Shown one piece after another: positions 10,678 to 24,003 of a stretch of 64,000 nt of DNA (its first letter is position 1; each line of letters starts with the position of its first letter). This DNA is from Marvania coccoides. Lineage: Eukaryota; Chlorophyta; Trebouxiophyceae; Chlorellales; Chlorellaceae. The notes under the pieces are model-generated. The model worked only from the letters and a program-made list of their open reading frames with translations, searched no databases and was not told the DNA's origin. The DNA is taken from positions 186,001 through 250,000 of the forward strand of contig OY978106.1 in NCBI GenBank assembly GCA_963854735.1, given 5' to 3'. The position numbers and the translations under genes are program-made.

Positions 10678-10848
10678 GTTACTTGGATGGGTTTACAGCT
10701 TTTACGTGTTGGTGTGAAAATTTGGGGGGGGGGGAAGAAAATTTTAGAACAAGGTCAAGATGCTGAGCACCGATTCTTCGAAGAATATGGGATTTTTTCA
10801 CAAGCGGACGATCTTGACTGATGACAGCACAATGATCGAGCAACAGAA

Positions 10849-12600
<1,752 letters not shown>

Positions 12601-12846
12601 AGCGCCATTGACATTTTTTATATTTTTTTTGCGCTCAAATAAATTTTGTGACCCCCCCCCCCCCCGTCTCTGATGAAAATATTCTTAAACAAAATTGAAA
12701 CCAACACTTTCATGTTGCTTAGCCTGCTTTGTACCATCATCATCCGTGTTAATTTGAGATACTTGCGAGAGTCCTGTCTTCCCTTTTTTGTTGTACATAT
12801 TTTTACACCAGAATTGCAAGTCTACAAAAAACACCCAAACCAATCA

Positions 12847-13341
12847 TCACGAGGCCATGATCTTCAGAGACCGCGTGTACAGCGTGTCAACCACCCTGCT
12901 CATGTTCTCGATGGTCTCCAGCGCGGCAGGGTACATCTCGTCAGTGGGCGCCTCCTCAAACACCTCCAGCACACCCGCCCCCTGGTCCAGCGTGCCGCAG
13001 AACTTTTGGTCCAAGATCATCTGCGACAGCTTGGCCTCCACGTCGCCCAGCGGCAGCTTGATGAGCCCCGCTAAGTGGGTCACCTCCACCCTGGAGTAGG
13101 GCTCGATCAACCGCTTCAGGTTCTGCTCCAGCAGCATGTCGTACAGCGCGCTCAGGTGGGCGTGCACTACCGCATCGTCCTGCAGCTGCGCCTTGAACGC
13201 CTCCAGCGCGGCCTGGAACTCCCCCAGGGAGCGGTCATCGTAGGCCTTGGCCACGGCGCGCAGTGCGTCCACGTCGGGCCCAGCGTACTTGAGCCCGCCC
13301 TTGGAGGAGATGATGCTGGCGACGTCGCCCACTTCCCCCGC

Positions 13342-13372
<31 letters not shown>

Positions 13373-14191
13373 ACTGACACAGCGCGCGCGTCGTCCAGGG
13401 CGCTCAGCTGCTCAAACGCCTCGTAAAAGTATGAGTACGCGGTCTTAAAGTCCTTCTCCTCGGCGTGGAGGGTCCCCGACTGGGTGTCGATGTCTGCCTG
13501 CAGGGAGGGGGCCACGTAGACGGCGTTGGCGGCGGTGCGCGCGGCAGTGAGCGCCGCCCGAGATTTGGGGAGGTTGCGCAGCGCGGAGTGCACCTTGCTC
13601 TCCAGTAGGTGAATCTCCGTGAGAAGGAGCTTGTCGTCCAGGCGTTTGACCTCGGTGAGCAGCTTGCTGATGAGGGCAAGTGCGGCTGGGTAGTCACGCG
13701 TCGCCAGGTACAGGGAGGCCAGGCGGAGGTCGATGCGCTGGCGCAAAAAGGTGCGTTTCTCCGAGGAGGCCCACGCCGCCTGCTCCTGGCACACCTCCAG
13801 CTGCGGTTGATGGGGAAAGGGTTAAAGGGGGGCGACAGCGACTGTGTGAGAATCAAACCAAAAAGGGACGACTCACCAAAGCCTGCGTGCTGTTCGGGAT
13901 CTTGCCAATGCTGTCAATGATGGTGCGCACGAGCTTGGCGGTCTTGGCCTTGGGAATGACCGCGAACCAAGGCCTCAGATCAGCCAGCAGAGAGCGCAGG
14001 CCGGCAGTATCCTGCTGCTTCACCAGGGCCGCTGCCAGCGATTCCAACGCGGTCTCTTTGATCTTTAGGCTCTCGGCATCGTTGGGATGCGAGCCCAGGA
14101 GGATGTCTCGCAGCTCTGCAACTGCTGATTGAGGCTGGGTGTCGAGGGCAGCGGTTGCTGCCTGCAGTTTTTGAAGTACAGCAGCTGCCAT
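12847..14191 (-). CDS. RPN6: 26S proteasome regulatory subunit RPN6 (PSMD11)
   Basis: Two exons (14191-13877 and 13800-12847), 422 aa, the same length as the human and plant proteins. The N-terminal part is helical-repeat sequence ('RPWFAVIPKAKTAKLVRTII'), followed by TPR/PCI helices and the PCI winged helix ('RLIEPYSRVEVTHLAGLIKL', 'KLSQMILDQKFCGTLDQGAG'). It ends with the conserved lid-assembly helix. RPN6 is a non-ATPase lid subunit that clamps the 19S regulatory particle to the 20S core. No odd residues seen. A TGTAA lies just past the stop on the minus strand (about 12802-12810). Confidence 0.97.
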
Positions 14192-14732
14192 CTAGATCGC
14201 CGGACCACAGAAAATGCTGAAGCCCCCTGAAATCTTAACTGATCAAACAGTTTATTAATTTTTGGAAGTTGTGAGTTTGTCCTGTCCTTTTCCTCTGTTG
14301 CTTATTTCTCTCTGAAATAGCGCGGTGCTAAAATATGGATCTGCAAAGCAGCATTAAAGTAAAACTTCTGCTGGAAACCAAAGACCAGCAGCCTCCATGG
14401 GAAGCTGCAGGGGAGGGGCACGCAGCCGCAGATTGGAGAAATTCGCAGAGGGACATAAACGATATCGCAGGGTGGACGGAAGCGTGTGGTCTTTTAAATA
14501 AAGGCACCAGAAAAATACCCCCGCCACCAACGGCAACTTCCGACCTCATGATACCATATATATATTTCAGCTCCCCTCATGATTCATGTTTATGCGAATA
14601 TATCAAATTTGAATTTGAATGGGGAAAGAGACGAGCCACTCAACTGAGGGGCAGTGTTTGCAAAAATGATAAAAAATAGTCTCAAACAAATGCATGAGAA
14701 GCTGCGGTGCAGCCACAAAGTCCACCATCATA
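14192..14732. other. Intergenic, RPN6 to orphan gene
   Basis: Contains a 114-codon open frame (14335-14679) without recognisable similarity or coding bias. I do not call it a gene. Confidence 0.4.
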
Positions 14733-15224
14733 TTAAAACATTAATTTGAATATAACCTTTCCGTCTTTTGAAAACTTTCCCTCCGAAACGCTCTCCACGA
14801 GGCGGTACTCGCTCGGAGAAAAAACAGCGCCAAGAACTGAGGATATCAAGTTTTTTAGCGGCACGATGTCCCTGTCCATGTCAAAGGTATCTCCCAGCAA
14901 AAGACCAGCGGGAAGAAAAATGCCAAAGATGAATTGTTTCACCGCCCCACCTTTCCTCTCTTGGTAGTCAATCTCGCTCTTGATTTTTCGCTGCAGCTCG
15001 GCGCTGAGAGGGTGCCTGTAGTGAAACAAGATGATACCTTCAGCAGCACTCTTTTTTATAAAGTAAGTTTTTTTCTTAAAAAAAGGTGTCACCCACCGTC
15101 GGGAGAGCAGCTCTTGAGCTGCTTCTCGCTTCGATTTGAGGAGCACGCTGCAATCAAATTGGTCTCCTGGTGGATTTTCAAAAACGAAGCTTTCAGCAAA
15201 GACCCTGATGTTCAAGGTCGACAT
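14733..15224 (-). CDS. Unrecognised 163-aa protein
   Basis: An intronless frame starting 'MSTLNIRVFAESFVF' and ending 'GKVIFKLMF'. It is mixed alpha/beta in composition, with a basic centre ('FFKKKTYFIKKSA') and a hydrophobic stretch ('QFIFGIFLPAGLLLGDTF') that might be a membrane segment or a buried helix. I do not recognise the family. Support for a real gene: ordinary, non-repetitive amino-acid composition over the whole frame and a position between two genes with normal spacing. It could also be an exon of a larger gene, and the lysine-rich middle could be a read-through intron. Confidence 0.5.
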   Translation of the reverse strand: MSTLNIRVFAESFVFENPPGDQFDCSVLLKSKREAAQELLSRRWVTPFFKKKTYFIKKSAAEGIILFHYRHPLSAELQRKIKSEIDYQERKGGAVKQFIFGIFLPAGLLLGDTFDMDRDIVPLKNLISSVLGAVFSPSEYRLVESVSEGKFSKDGKVIFKLMF

Positions 15225-15534
15225 TTTTTTTTTTAATCTTTTAGATTATACATGTATATATAAACCAAACTTTTAAAATAAAATAAAAGTACTGCGTCGT
15301 GTGTACACCCAAATGACCTTGAGCTCGTCAATTGCAAACGAGAGGCCAGATTGACAATGCTACACGTTTCTCCCCTCACAGTGCGTGTCAGCAAGCAAAA
15401 GTTCTCCTGCATGCCACGACCCAGAGCCACGAAACGAAATGCATGCCTTGTTTTTTTAATTAAGCGAACCAATGCATGATTTTCACTCATTTTGAACTAC
15501 TCTTAAACGAGAGACCCCAGGGGAGGACAGCAGA
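15225..15534. other. Intergenic, divergent
   Basis: 310 bp between the orphan gene (minus) and the kinase (plus). AT-rich; nothing else seen. Confidence 0.5.
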
Positions 15535-17217
15535 ATGGGGCAGTGTGCTTCCCGGTGCGTGCATGAAAAAGGACAAACTATGGACGATGCCACCACTGGG
15601 CTCCTGCACCGACTCACAGCTGAAAGCAGCCGAATTCACCTCACCCGCCACCCGCACTACCACCCCTACCACGCCTTTGCCGTCGACAAATTTGGCTTGG
15701 ACGGCAGTTTTCAAGGGGTTGAATTGCTTGGGCGCGGCGGAACGAGCGCCACCTGGCTGTTTCAGGACCTAACAGACGGCAAGCAAACGCCAGTTGCGAT
15801 CAAGCTGCAGCAGCGCCCTCTCTCTCTCGTAGCAGCAACCATGTTGTTTAATGAGGCTGTGTTTTTATCGAATGAAGGGGCAGGGAGCATCCACTGCCCC
15901 ACAATTAGGGAGCTGGTGATGACTCCCACGCACGTTGGGCAGGTGCTGCAGTTGGAGGGTGGCGGGACCATGGCAAACCACGTTGCCGACGCGCTGCCGA
16001 AAGTGGGGAGGCTAGACTTGTCGATGCAAGAGGAGAAGGCCCGTTTCTTCTTCAAGGTGAGCTGCGTTTTGGCGAAAAGTGAATAATTTCATTCATTGCT
16101 ATTTTACATCGACCTGCAGCAATTGGTGGCGGGGGTTTTGTATCTGCACTCGCGCCAAATTGCGCACAGGGACATCAAGCTCGACAACGTCCTCCTCTCT
16201 GACCGCGGCCCCACGCCTACTCTGAAGTTGGTAAGGCCTCCCGCCTGCATTTGATTGATTTCAGAATTCCCAGGTCCGCCGCCGCGGCGGCAGAGCCAAC
16301 TCTCTCCACCCTCCATAGGGAACATTCTGATCAATCAATACTTCATTGTAGCAGAGAGACAGACAGTAAAAGCATCAACTTTTGACTCCCCCTATTTACC
16401 CAATAAACTTCTGTCCAGGCCGACTTCCAGTTTGCCTACAAGCTGTCAGCAGACCACCCCCGAAAGTCGACGGCATTCCTGGGGACGCCTGTCTACATGT
16501 CCCCAGAGCTGCTGGAGGTACGCTTCCACAGGCACCGCGAAGTCTTGCAGCAGCACAACTATGACCCCATCTGCGCCGACGTCTGGGCCTGCGGCATATG
16601 GCTGGTGGCGATGCTTGTTGGTGGGTTTCCATATGATTACGACCTCACCGTGGCAGACGCAGAAGTAGAAGCAGAGGCGCAGATCAGAGACCGTATGCGG
16701 GAGATGCAGTCATGGAGGGAGTCGCCCTTCGTGAAGCCCTTCCTTCACAAGCTGACCCCAGAGTGCAAAGATTTGCTGGACAGCATGCTGGAGAAGGACC
16801 CGTGCAAGCGGATCTCAACGTTTGCAGTCAGCAAGCACCCGTGGGTGGCTGCCCAGCTGCAAGACCCGGCGCTGGAGCAGGCATGGGAGAGGGTGCAGGG
16901 GGAGCAACGCGCGCTGGATGCGAAAATAGCAAAACTGCACGTCAACAAGGTAAATTAAATGAAGATGCTGAAGCGTGATTCTCAAATCCTTCCCTCTCAA
17001 ACCCTCTGTTGTTCGTCCCCAGGAGCTGCTGGAGCGGAGGAACGCAGCTGTTTCATCTCTCATTATGAATCTTGGCACGCATGTTTTCTCCGCCCAGGAA
17101 GAAAAGAGCGTGGATCACGAACATCACCACGGCCCCATTGTAGACGGTACCATAATTCCCAACGGCTGGCTGGTGAACATGCGGCTGGAGGCTGTGGCGG
17201 AAGTGGTTGCGACATAA
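15535..17217 (+). CDS. Lipid-anchored Ser/Thr protein kinase with DFQ in place of DFG
   Basis: Four exons (15535-16056, 16120-16230, 16419-16949, 17023-17217), 452 aa. The N terminus 'MGQCASRC' fits N-myristoylation on Gly2 with palmitoylation on Cys4/Cys8, so a membrane site is likely. Kinase motifs: glycine loop 'GRGGTSATW' (66-74), Lys90 in 'VAIKL', 'HRDIKLDN' (Asp192) and 'GTPVYMSPE'. The activation loop opens with 'ADFQFA' (213-215 DFQ), so the usual Gly is Gln. The Asp that binds magnesium is kept. The C lobe is complete ('ADVWACGIWLVAML', 'DLLDSMLEKDPCKRIS'). The tail after about 385 is unrelated to families I know. The overall style is CAMK/SnRK-like. Confidence 0.85.
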
Positions 17218-17281
17218 ACCCAACTTGGTAGTTTTCATTTGTAAGGGCATTACACAAAACGTCAGTACTACAAATTAATAA

Positions 17282-17621
17282 TTAAGCTGCACTCCTCGCT
17301 TGCCGCTGTCGTTCCGCATCTACTCGCTTGGCCACAAGAACTGCGCAATAGTAGGGGAAAGAGAGAGGAAGAGCGGTGGTGAGAGAAAAAAACTCAAAAG
17401 CCACGGGCGACCGAAGATAACAACAAGTTACCTGCGACCTCCTTCTCTGTCCGCTCCTCAAAATCCACGACCCAAGATCCGAACGCAGCGCCCGCTCCTG
17501 CCGCGATAGCGTGTTGCCACGGGTTTCGCATGAGAGGAAGTTTTCGAACAGCGTTCACGTAAAACTGCATGCCCAATCCAAGTGTGGCACCAATGATTGC
17601 AGGAGAAGCCATGGTTGGCAC
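17282..17621 (-). CDS. Mitochondrial complex I small subunit (plant 20.9 kDa-like)
   Basis: Two exons on the minus strand (17621-17432 and 17340-17282), 82 aa. The second exon has only 59 nt and was found by phase: GCAG|GTAAC joins GCGCAG|TT, giving 'EEKT'-style helix continuation 'EKEVAVLVAKRVDAERQRQA'. One hydrophobic helix ('ASPAIIGATLGLGMQFYVNA') is followed by 'VRKLPLMRNPWQH' and a second ('AIAAGAGAAFGSWVV'), then a charged tail. This pattern matches the small plant-type NADH:ubiquinone oxidoreductase membrane-arm subunit (At4g16450-like), from memory of the family. Its stop lies only 64 bp from the stop of the convergent kinase gene. The start may be Met4 (17612). Confidence 0.68.
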
Positions 17622-18002
17622 GATTACTCGTTGTTTGCAACGAGAAAAACAATTTCAAGAAATCTATTTTTTTATTTTTTATTTATCTTATTCCAGGGCA
17701 CCGCGCTGCTGTTTTCCCTGTTCAAGCGAATGTTAATTTATTATTGCTGGTTGCTGGCTCTCATTTTTTCGCTTATTAAAGCGTTTTTTTCTTTTTTTCT
17801 TTTTCAATTTGGACCACAGCTTTTTGGAGCATTTTACACGCATGTTGTCCTGTTCAACTTTGTTTTCACGTTGCCACCGACCAGCTCAAGGCATCTGCAA
17901 GAGCGAACCGCGCTGAAAGCACGTTTCTTGCACACATTTTTTATCTCTGAACTCATCCCACATATCTTTGAAGGCTTGGCGCTCTCGTACTCACCCTACA
18001 TC
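17622..18002. promoter_or_regulatory. Divergent promoter region, complex I subunit / desaturase-like
   Basis: About 380 bp, T-rich, between two head-to-head genes. The plus-strand frame upstream of the ATG at 18003 stays open but encodes an implausible Phe/Leu-rich stretch, so it is treated as 5' region. Confidence 0.4.
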
Positions 18003-19786
18003 ATGAAACTGGCGCTGGCACACAAAATCCCAGCTGCTCAGCGCCTGCAGCGCAAGAGGTCCCCAGCTGTGGTCGTCCGCTCTCAGACGGGTTCCTTACC
18101 GCATAAGAGCGTTGTGGTGGTTGGCGGAGGATGGGCGGGATTCGGCGCTTCCAAGCATCTTGCTGAGCAAGGGTACACCGTTACGTTGCTGGACGCTGCT
18201 GAAAACCCGGGAGGCGTGTCCGCAGGATGGCGGAGCTCGCAGGGCCGCCCTGTTGAGGCTGGCACCAAAGGCTTTTGGTGAGCGAATACTATTCCTTTGA
18301 GGGTTAGCATATCTTTTTATCTTAACGAAATGTGTATTGCAACGCAGGTACGATTACCCCAATATTTTCAAGCTGCTGCGAGAGCTCGACATTGAGTGGC
18401 CGCTCACCCCGTTCCTGACGTCGGGATTCTGGGGCCCAGACGGCCAGCTCATCACAGAAGCGCCAGTTTTTTCGGATCAGCAACGCCTGCCGACGCTCGT
18501 GGGCCAGTTCTTCTACACAAATCCACTGTTTTACCGCCTGCCGCTGGTGGACCGCCTCAGCATCTTGCCCTGGCTCTACAACGTCATCAACCTCACCCCC
18601 GAGAATTACGCGCTGTGAGGAAGAGAAACACGCAAGGCTGCTTGCTCCATCATGAAAATTCACGTGCTCTGCGTCCTTCCAATTCTTCTTCTGTTGCAGG
18701 TACGACTCCATGAGCGCTTATGAGTTGTTCCGGTTGTTCGGCGTTACCGACGCTGCCTACGAGCTCTTCCTGAAGCCTACGTTGGCGGTGGGCCTCTTTG
18801 CGCCCCCAGAGCAGCTGAGCGCTGCTGCAGTACTGGAAACGCTCTATTTTTACGCACTGGCCCACCAAAACTCTTTCGATGTGTGCTGGTGCAAAGGTAG
18901 CATTAGCGAGCTCATCTTCCAGCCGCTGGTGCAAGAGATTGAGAATGCTGGCGGCGCAATTCGCGGAGGGCGGCTGGTGACCGGGATCGACGTCGATGCC
19001 AGCGGTGCCGTGTGTAGTGTTGTGGCTAAAAACATTAAGACAGGTCAAGAAGAGGTATACAGCGCAGATGCGCTCGTGCTTGCCATCAGCGTGACGGGAT
19101 TGCAGAAACTGACAGCTGCTTCCCCGGTTCTCAGCTCTCGCCGAGAGTTCCGAGACACGATGAACTTGCGGGCGATTGATTGCATCGCCACCAGAATTTG
19201 GTTCGACCGCCCCGTGCCGACCCGGTTCCCTGCCAACGTTCTGGCTGGGTTTGAGCCCGACGTGGGCTGCACCTACTTCAATCTTTCAGAGTTGCAGCAG
19301 GAGGAGTTCAAGAATGACTCCGGGACGGTCATTGCAGCAGATTTCTACGGCGCCAGCAGCTTGCTCCCACTTTCGGACGAGGAGATTGTTGCCAAAGTGC
19401 AGCGCAACATTTCCCTCTGCGAGCCCGCTTTCGCAGATGCAGGGGTGGTGGACAGCGCAGTGCTGCGGTTCCCGAACGCGGTGACGCATTTTTCTCCGGG
19501 CAGCGCAAAGTATAGGCCGATCCAGACAACCAGCTTCCCCAACGTGTTCATTGCCGGGGACCACGTCAAGAACCTGGACCATGGCGCCAACGGCCTTTCG
19601 CAGGAGCGTGCATGGGTAACGGGGCTCAGCGCGGCAAACCTCGTTATCCAAAGCTTGGGGCTGGGCAGGCCAGCAGACATCTTGCCAGTGGAAGCTGAGG
19701 AGGCCCACGTGGCGCTGGCGCGGCAGGCAAATGGGCAGGTGCAGGGCGTGCTGGGGGCCCTGGGGCTGCGCCTGCCATTTTTGTAA
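18003..19786 (+). CDS. Carotene desaturase-like FAD-dependent amine oxidase, probably plastidial
   Basis: Three exons (18003-18277, 18348-18614, 18700-19786), 542 aa. The ATG at 18003 is chosen because it gives a short basic transit-like leader ('MKLALAHKIPAAQRLQRKRS') before the FAD-binding fold 'VVVVGGGWAGFGASKHLAEQ'. The C terminus carries the second FAD-contact motif ('NVFIAGDHVKNLDHGANGLS'). The arrangement is that of the phytoene/zeta-carotene desaturase branch of the amine oxidase superfamily. Plants and cyanobacteria also hold paralogues of unknown reaction, and I cannot place this one firmly as PDS or ZDS. Likely role: plastid isoprenoid oxidation or desaturation. Confidence 0.78.
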
Positions 19787-19935
19787 AGAAATACAATCAT
19801 TTCCCTATCAAATTTTGTCCTGTTGCTGAATCATTTATGAACTAAAAACTGCAAAATTTTTAATACAGCTGTCAACAATCTTGAGTTTTATAGAAAAAGG
19901 TCGACAGCAAAACACATGCCGACTCTTCTGCTTTT

Positions 19936-21659
19936 TTACCACCGCTTGATGTCCCTAGGGGGCTTGAAGTCGATGGGGTGCGTCTCAGGGGTGGCGTGCT
20001 CGTCCTCCTTCCACATCTTGATGGTCTTGTCGGCTTCACACGTCACCAGCCGGGTTCCGCTTCGGTCAAACGACATTGCGTAGATGCCAGCCTCAGAGTC
20101 CAACGACCCAGGCTGCGCCACCGTCTCCCCCTGCTGGAACGCGTTTCCACTGCGCCAGTCCCACAGCCACAAGCTCCCGTTGTCTCCTCCGCTGGCCATC
20201 ACGCCGTCCTCGTTCACCGCCACAGCGTTGACGATCGAGCGCTGGTTCTGCAGCATGCTGTGCAAAAATTCGCCCTCCGGCAGCCTGAACTTCTTGATGT
20301 TATCGGCAGCGCCCGAGCAAAAGGTGTGCTCGGTGGGGTGCATGGCCAGCGCTCGAACTGCCTTCTTGTGGAAGGTCAGCGTGGAGAGCGTCTTTCCGGT
20401 GCGCAGGTCCCACAGCCGGATGGTTTTGTCGTGGGAAGCGGTGATAACCTGGGGGTCTGTGCCCTGCGTGAGGATGGCAGACACCGTGTCCTCGTGGCCG
20501 CCCAGCGCAAAGACCTGCACCTTTGTGCGCATGTCCCAGATGCGGCAGGTTGCGTCACGGCCCCCAGTGGCCAAGACGTCGAGAGTGGGGTGAAGGGCCA
20601 GGGAGTACACCCCTGACAGATGCCCATGGTAGTTGCGAATCACCTGTTCATTCGATTGAAAAAGGAGAATCAAAGGCGACAAACAGTGAAAAAAAAAAAA
20701 AAAAAAAATCCTCTCCCTCACCTTGTTCTGCTCCAGGTCCCAGCACTTGACCTGCTTGTCCAGCCCGCAACTGAACATGTATGGCGAGCGGTCCGATATC
20801 CCCAGCCCCGTCACCTGTTCGATGTGCCCCGTCAGCGTCAGGCGCAGCTGCCCAGACGCAACGTCCCACACCTTGATGGTGCGGTCACCAGACCCGGTCA
20901 CAAACCACTCGTTTCCAGGGTCAAACGCTATCGACCGCACCCACCCCAGGTGCCCAGAAATGACGCGGTAGGTGCGCCAAGGGGCGTGCCACTCGGGGCG
21001 CGGCCACTTGGAGGGCATGCGCTTCGCGATCGAGGCGCTGGGGGTGTATTCCTTCTCTCCCCCACCAGCAGTGGGAATCATGATGGTGCCCGTCAACGCT
21101 GCTTTGCCTGCTGCGGTTATGCGTCCTGGGAGAGCGCCGCTGCCGCCGCCATGCAGTATCAACTGGCCATTGGCAGCTTTGGAGAGCCCCGCCCCGGGGT
21201 GGGAGGTGCTCGCAACGGAGTCTATGAGCTTGGCGGAGGCTGAGTTGGACTCTGGGGCAGCTGGAGCGGCAACGGCGGCAGGGCGGAATCTGCCACCGGC
21301 GCCAGGTGGTTGCCGAGGGACGTATCCCTCCAGCGAAGAGTACTCGTCTTGCATCTGAACAAAAAACAATAATATACAATAATATAGTTAGATGGAGTGA
21401 GCAAATTAACTGGAAGATACAGAGAAATGCTCCTCCTCACTTTGGAGGCAATTTTAGCCCGCTGGGCCATCTCGTCCAGAGGCACGCTGCGGCCGTGGTT
21501 TCCAACAAACATGTCGTAGGTGCGCTTCATCAGCAGCGATGTCAGCGTTTTGATGCTCCTGGGCTCGATGGCCTCCTCCTCTTCTTCGCTGTTTTGAGGA
21601 TCGATGTTCGCGGCTGGAGGTGCCGTTGTCTCCATCTCCTTGCGTGATCTCCGCCCCAT
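19936..21659 (-). CDS. PRL1: Pleiotropic regulator PRL1/PLRG1, WD40 protein of the NTC spliceosome complex
   Basis: Three exons (21659 or 21635-21441, 21354-20722, 20643-19936), 511-519 aa. After a divergent N terminus the protein has the PRL1 signature '[20 protein letters not shown]' and seven WD40 repeats ('[20 protein letters not shown]', '[20 protein letters not shown]'). It ends with '[20 protein letters not shown]', nearly identical to the plant protein. PRL1 belongs to the Prp19/NineTeen complex that activates the spliceosome. The second intron (20721-20644, 78 nt) has no stop in frame and would add 26 Phe-rich residues if retained. Start choice (21659 or 21635) is open. Confidence 0.96.
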
Positions 21660-21999
21660 CAAAGTGTATGGTTTTCCCCACCAAGCAAATAAAGGAAAAG
21701 TGTGGAACTTCTCTGACAATAAAATATATTGATTGATGGACAGGGTCGCTCTGTTCTCTTATATTCTACGAGGGTAAAGGGGCACCGCGTGCGTCAATTA
21801 AAAATATCGTTTTATTTATTTATTATTACGTTTTAGAGCTAGCCTCCCATCTTTTCCACTCCGCCGTTAATAAGAAACACAAACTCCATCTCTTTTACAC
21901 AGCTGTAAGCAGTCTTTCAGTCAACAATTCGCTCAATCAATGAAAGGTCAGGCGATGCAGTAGGATTCCTCAGCAGCAGCTTCTATTTTTTCCTTCTCC
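21660..21999. other. Intergenic, PRL1 5' side to MPND 3' side
   Basis: 340 bp, AT-rich. No gene seen. Confidence 0.5.
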
Positions 22000-24003
22000 T
22001 CAGGCCTCTTCATCTTCGTCAGAAGAAATGGGCTCGTCGTGATCTTGGGGCTGCTGCTCAGCCGGCGCAGCAGCAGCAGCAGCTTCCGTGGGAGCTTCGC
22101 CACCCCCCATGGAAACCGCCGCCGATACGGGGGCGCTGCCACCCGCACCCATCACACCCGACGCTGCAGGCCCACCAAGGGCAGCCATAGGAGGCAGCGG
22201 CGCTGGCGGCAGCTTGCCGTGGACGCTCCACACCGCGCGGGTGGAGAACAGCACCTTGTCCGCAAACTTAGCGACCTTGGGCTCGTCCAGGGGGGCCCCG
22301 GCGAGCCGTACTTTGAGGGATGCCACCATTTTCTCGACCCGCATCGTGCCATCGTTCCAGGGGCCCTCCAGGTTTGCGCGCTCCAACAGCTGCGCATACC
22401 TTCCTGCCAGACGCTGCATATCGCGCTGCATCTGCTGCAAGTTCTCCAGCGGACCCAGCGGCTCCCACAGAGCTTCGACCGACAGGGCCTTGGCCACGCA
22501 GCCCACCTCGTCTGGGCGCTGCCCCTCCGCCGGCACCGCGCCAGGCGCGTGACCCACGTAAAACCACGTCAGCGCGGACGCCGAGGAGGCCGCTCTGACG
22601 TCGTACGGCGACACAATGGCCGCAACGTAGGGCTCAGCGTGCTGCACGGCGCCCCCTCCTCCCTCCTCCCCTTCGTCCCCCTCCCGGTGCGCATGCTGCT
22701 GCAGCACCTGGTTGTATATGTCGATGGTGGAGGGCGTGGCTGGGAATGTTGGGTGGGAGTGGTACCATCCCACCACCTGCAGTCCCGCGGCGGCGATGTC
22801 GTCCATGCGGGCAACTTGGTCCTCTGGGTCCATCTCTACGTTGATAGAGTCGTCCTCGGTGGACAGCTCGCGCACGGGGTGGGCACTGATTACGCTGCAG
22901 AGCGAAAAAATTTACAAAAACAACAAAATTAGAAGATGGCGGATTTTGAGCAAAGGTTAAAAATAAAGAATTACTCACTCGATGCGCTTGGCGACTGGGT
23001 CCCATTTGCCCCCCAGGATGCCGATGACTTCGTTCATACACAGATGAGCGTGGAAATCCATCATCACCTCCGCTGCAGGGGACACACGCAGGGTGAACGG
23101 CTGCTCCCCCGAGGCGTACGCCTCCAGCGGCTGCAGAGCGTGCTCATCGTCGACCCCAATGGCAGCAAAGCGCGGCGGAGCGCGGCGCTGGCGGCGGGGC
23201 CGGTCGGAAGCAGCAGTAGCGTTGATGGTAGCCGCCCCGGTGCCAAACTTGAACTGCGGCCTGCTGGGGCCGTGCGCTTCGGTGCGCAGCCGCTTGGCGC
23301 TGGGCTCTCCGCCGGTGGGAGCTGCGCTGCCGATGCCGCCGCCTTCCCCAAACTTTTTCTTTAACAGCTCATTCTTGTAGTGCTCCAACAGCTGTCCGCG
23401 GTATTTGACGGTCTTCCAGCCGTCGTCTGCCTTGCGGGTGGGGTTGACCAGGCGCTTGAGGTAGATGGAAAACGCAGAGGGGCTCTCAAACGTGAGTTCT
23501 TTGCCGCCCACAGAACACATGATGCGGCCGTCGGGGCGCAGGGTGGCCAGGTGCGAGGACCCCTTGTACTCCACGCTCAGTACGTCTTCCCCAGCCTCGA
23601 GATAGCCCTCTTCAATGAGCTGCCGAAGGGAAACGATGCTGCGGCCGCCACCGCCGCGACGGGCGCCAGGCTTGGCACCCGGTTTGGCCCCTGGCTTGGA
23701 GGCGCGGGCGACGGCAGGCTTGGGTGCGGCAGCTCCCATGTTGCCCTCCGACTCGGTCGCTTCTCCGTCGTTCCCTACTGAGCCAGCGGCGGCAAGACTC
23801 CCCCCGTAAGGAGCGGTTCCAGCCGAAGGGGCTCCCACAGCTGCAGGGGGTGCTGCAGCGGGCGCGTTGTGCACCTGGGGGTTGGTATAACCGAGGGAGG
23901 GCCCCAGGTGTGCCGCCGAGGGAGGGTACGCAACAGGATGAACATCGTCCATTTCAAAAGGAGGCACGTCCTCGGGAGAGTGCACGCCACCTCCGTTGTC
24001 CAT
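22000..24003 (-). CDS. MPND: MPND-like RAMA-MPN (JAMM) metalloprotease
   Basis: Two exons (24003-22979 and 22894-22000), 639 aa, joined as 'AKRI|DVISAHPV'. A Pro/Ala-rich N terminus and a basic GAKPGAK/RRGGGGR segment lead to a RAMA domain (about 116-211; 'LIEEGYLEAGEDVLSVEYKG', 'GWKTVKYRGQLLEHY'). After a linker comes an MPN domain (about 300-460). All JAMM residues are present: Glu in 'NEVIGILGG' and 'HSHPTFPATPSTID' (His, His, Ser, Asp). RAMA-MPN is the architecture of animal MPND; RAMA domains are associated with adenine-methylated DNA and JAMM-type MPN domains with deubiquitination (family knowledge). The tail is acidic. An upstream ATG at 24030 would add 9 residues. Confidence 0.9.

Noticed and set aside
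14335..14679. 114-codon plus-strand frame upstream of the orphan gene
   Set aside because: Uneven composition, no similarity and low-complexity tail; most likely the RPN6 5' region.
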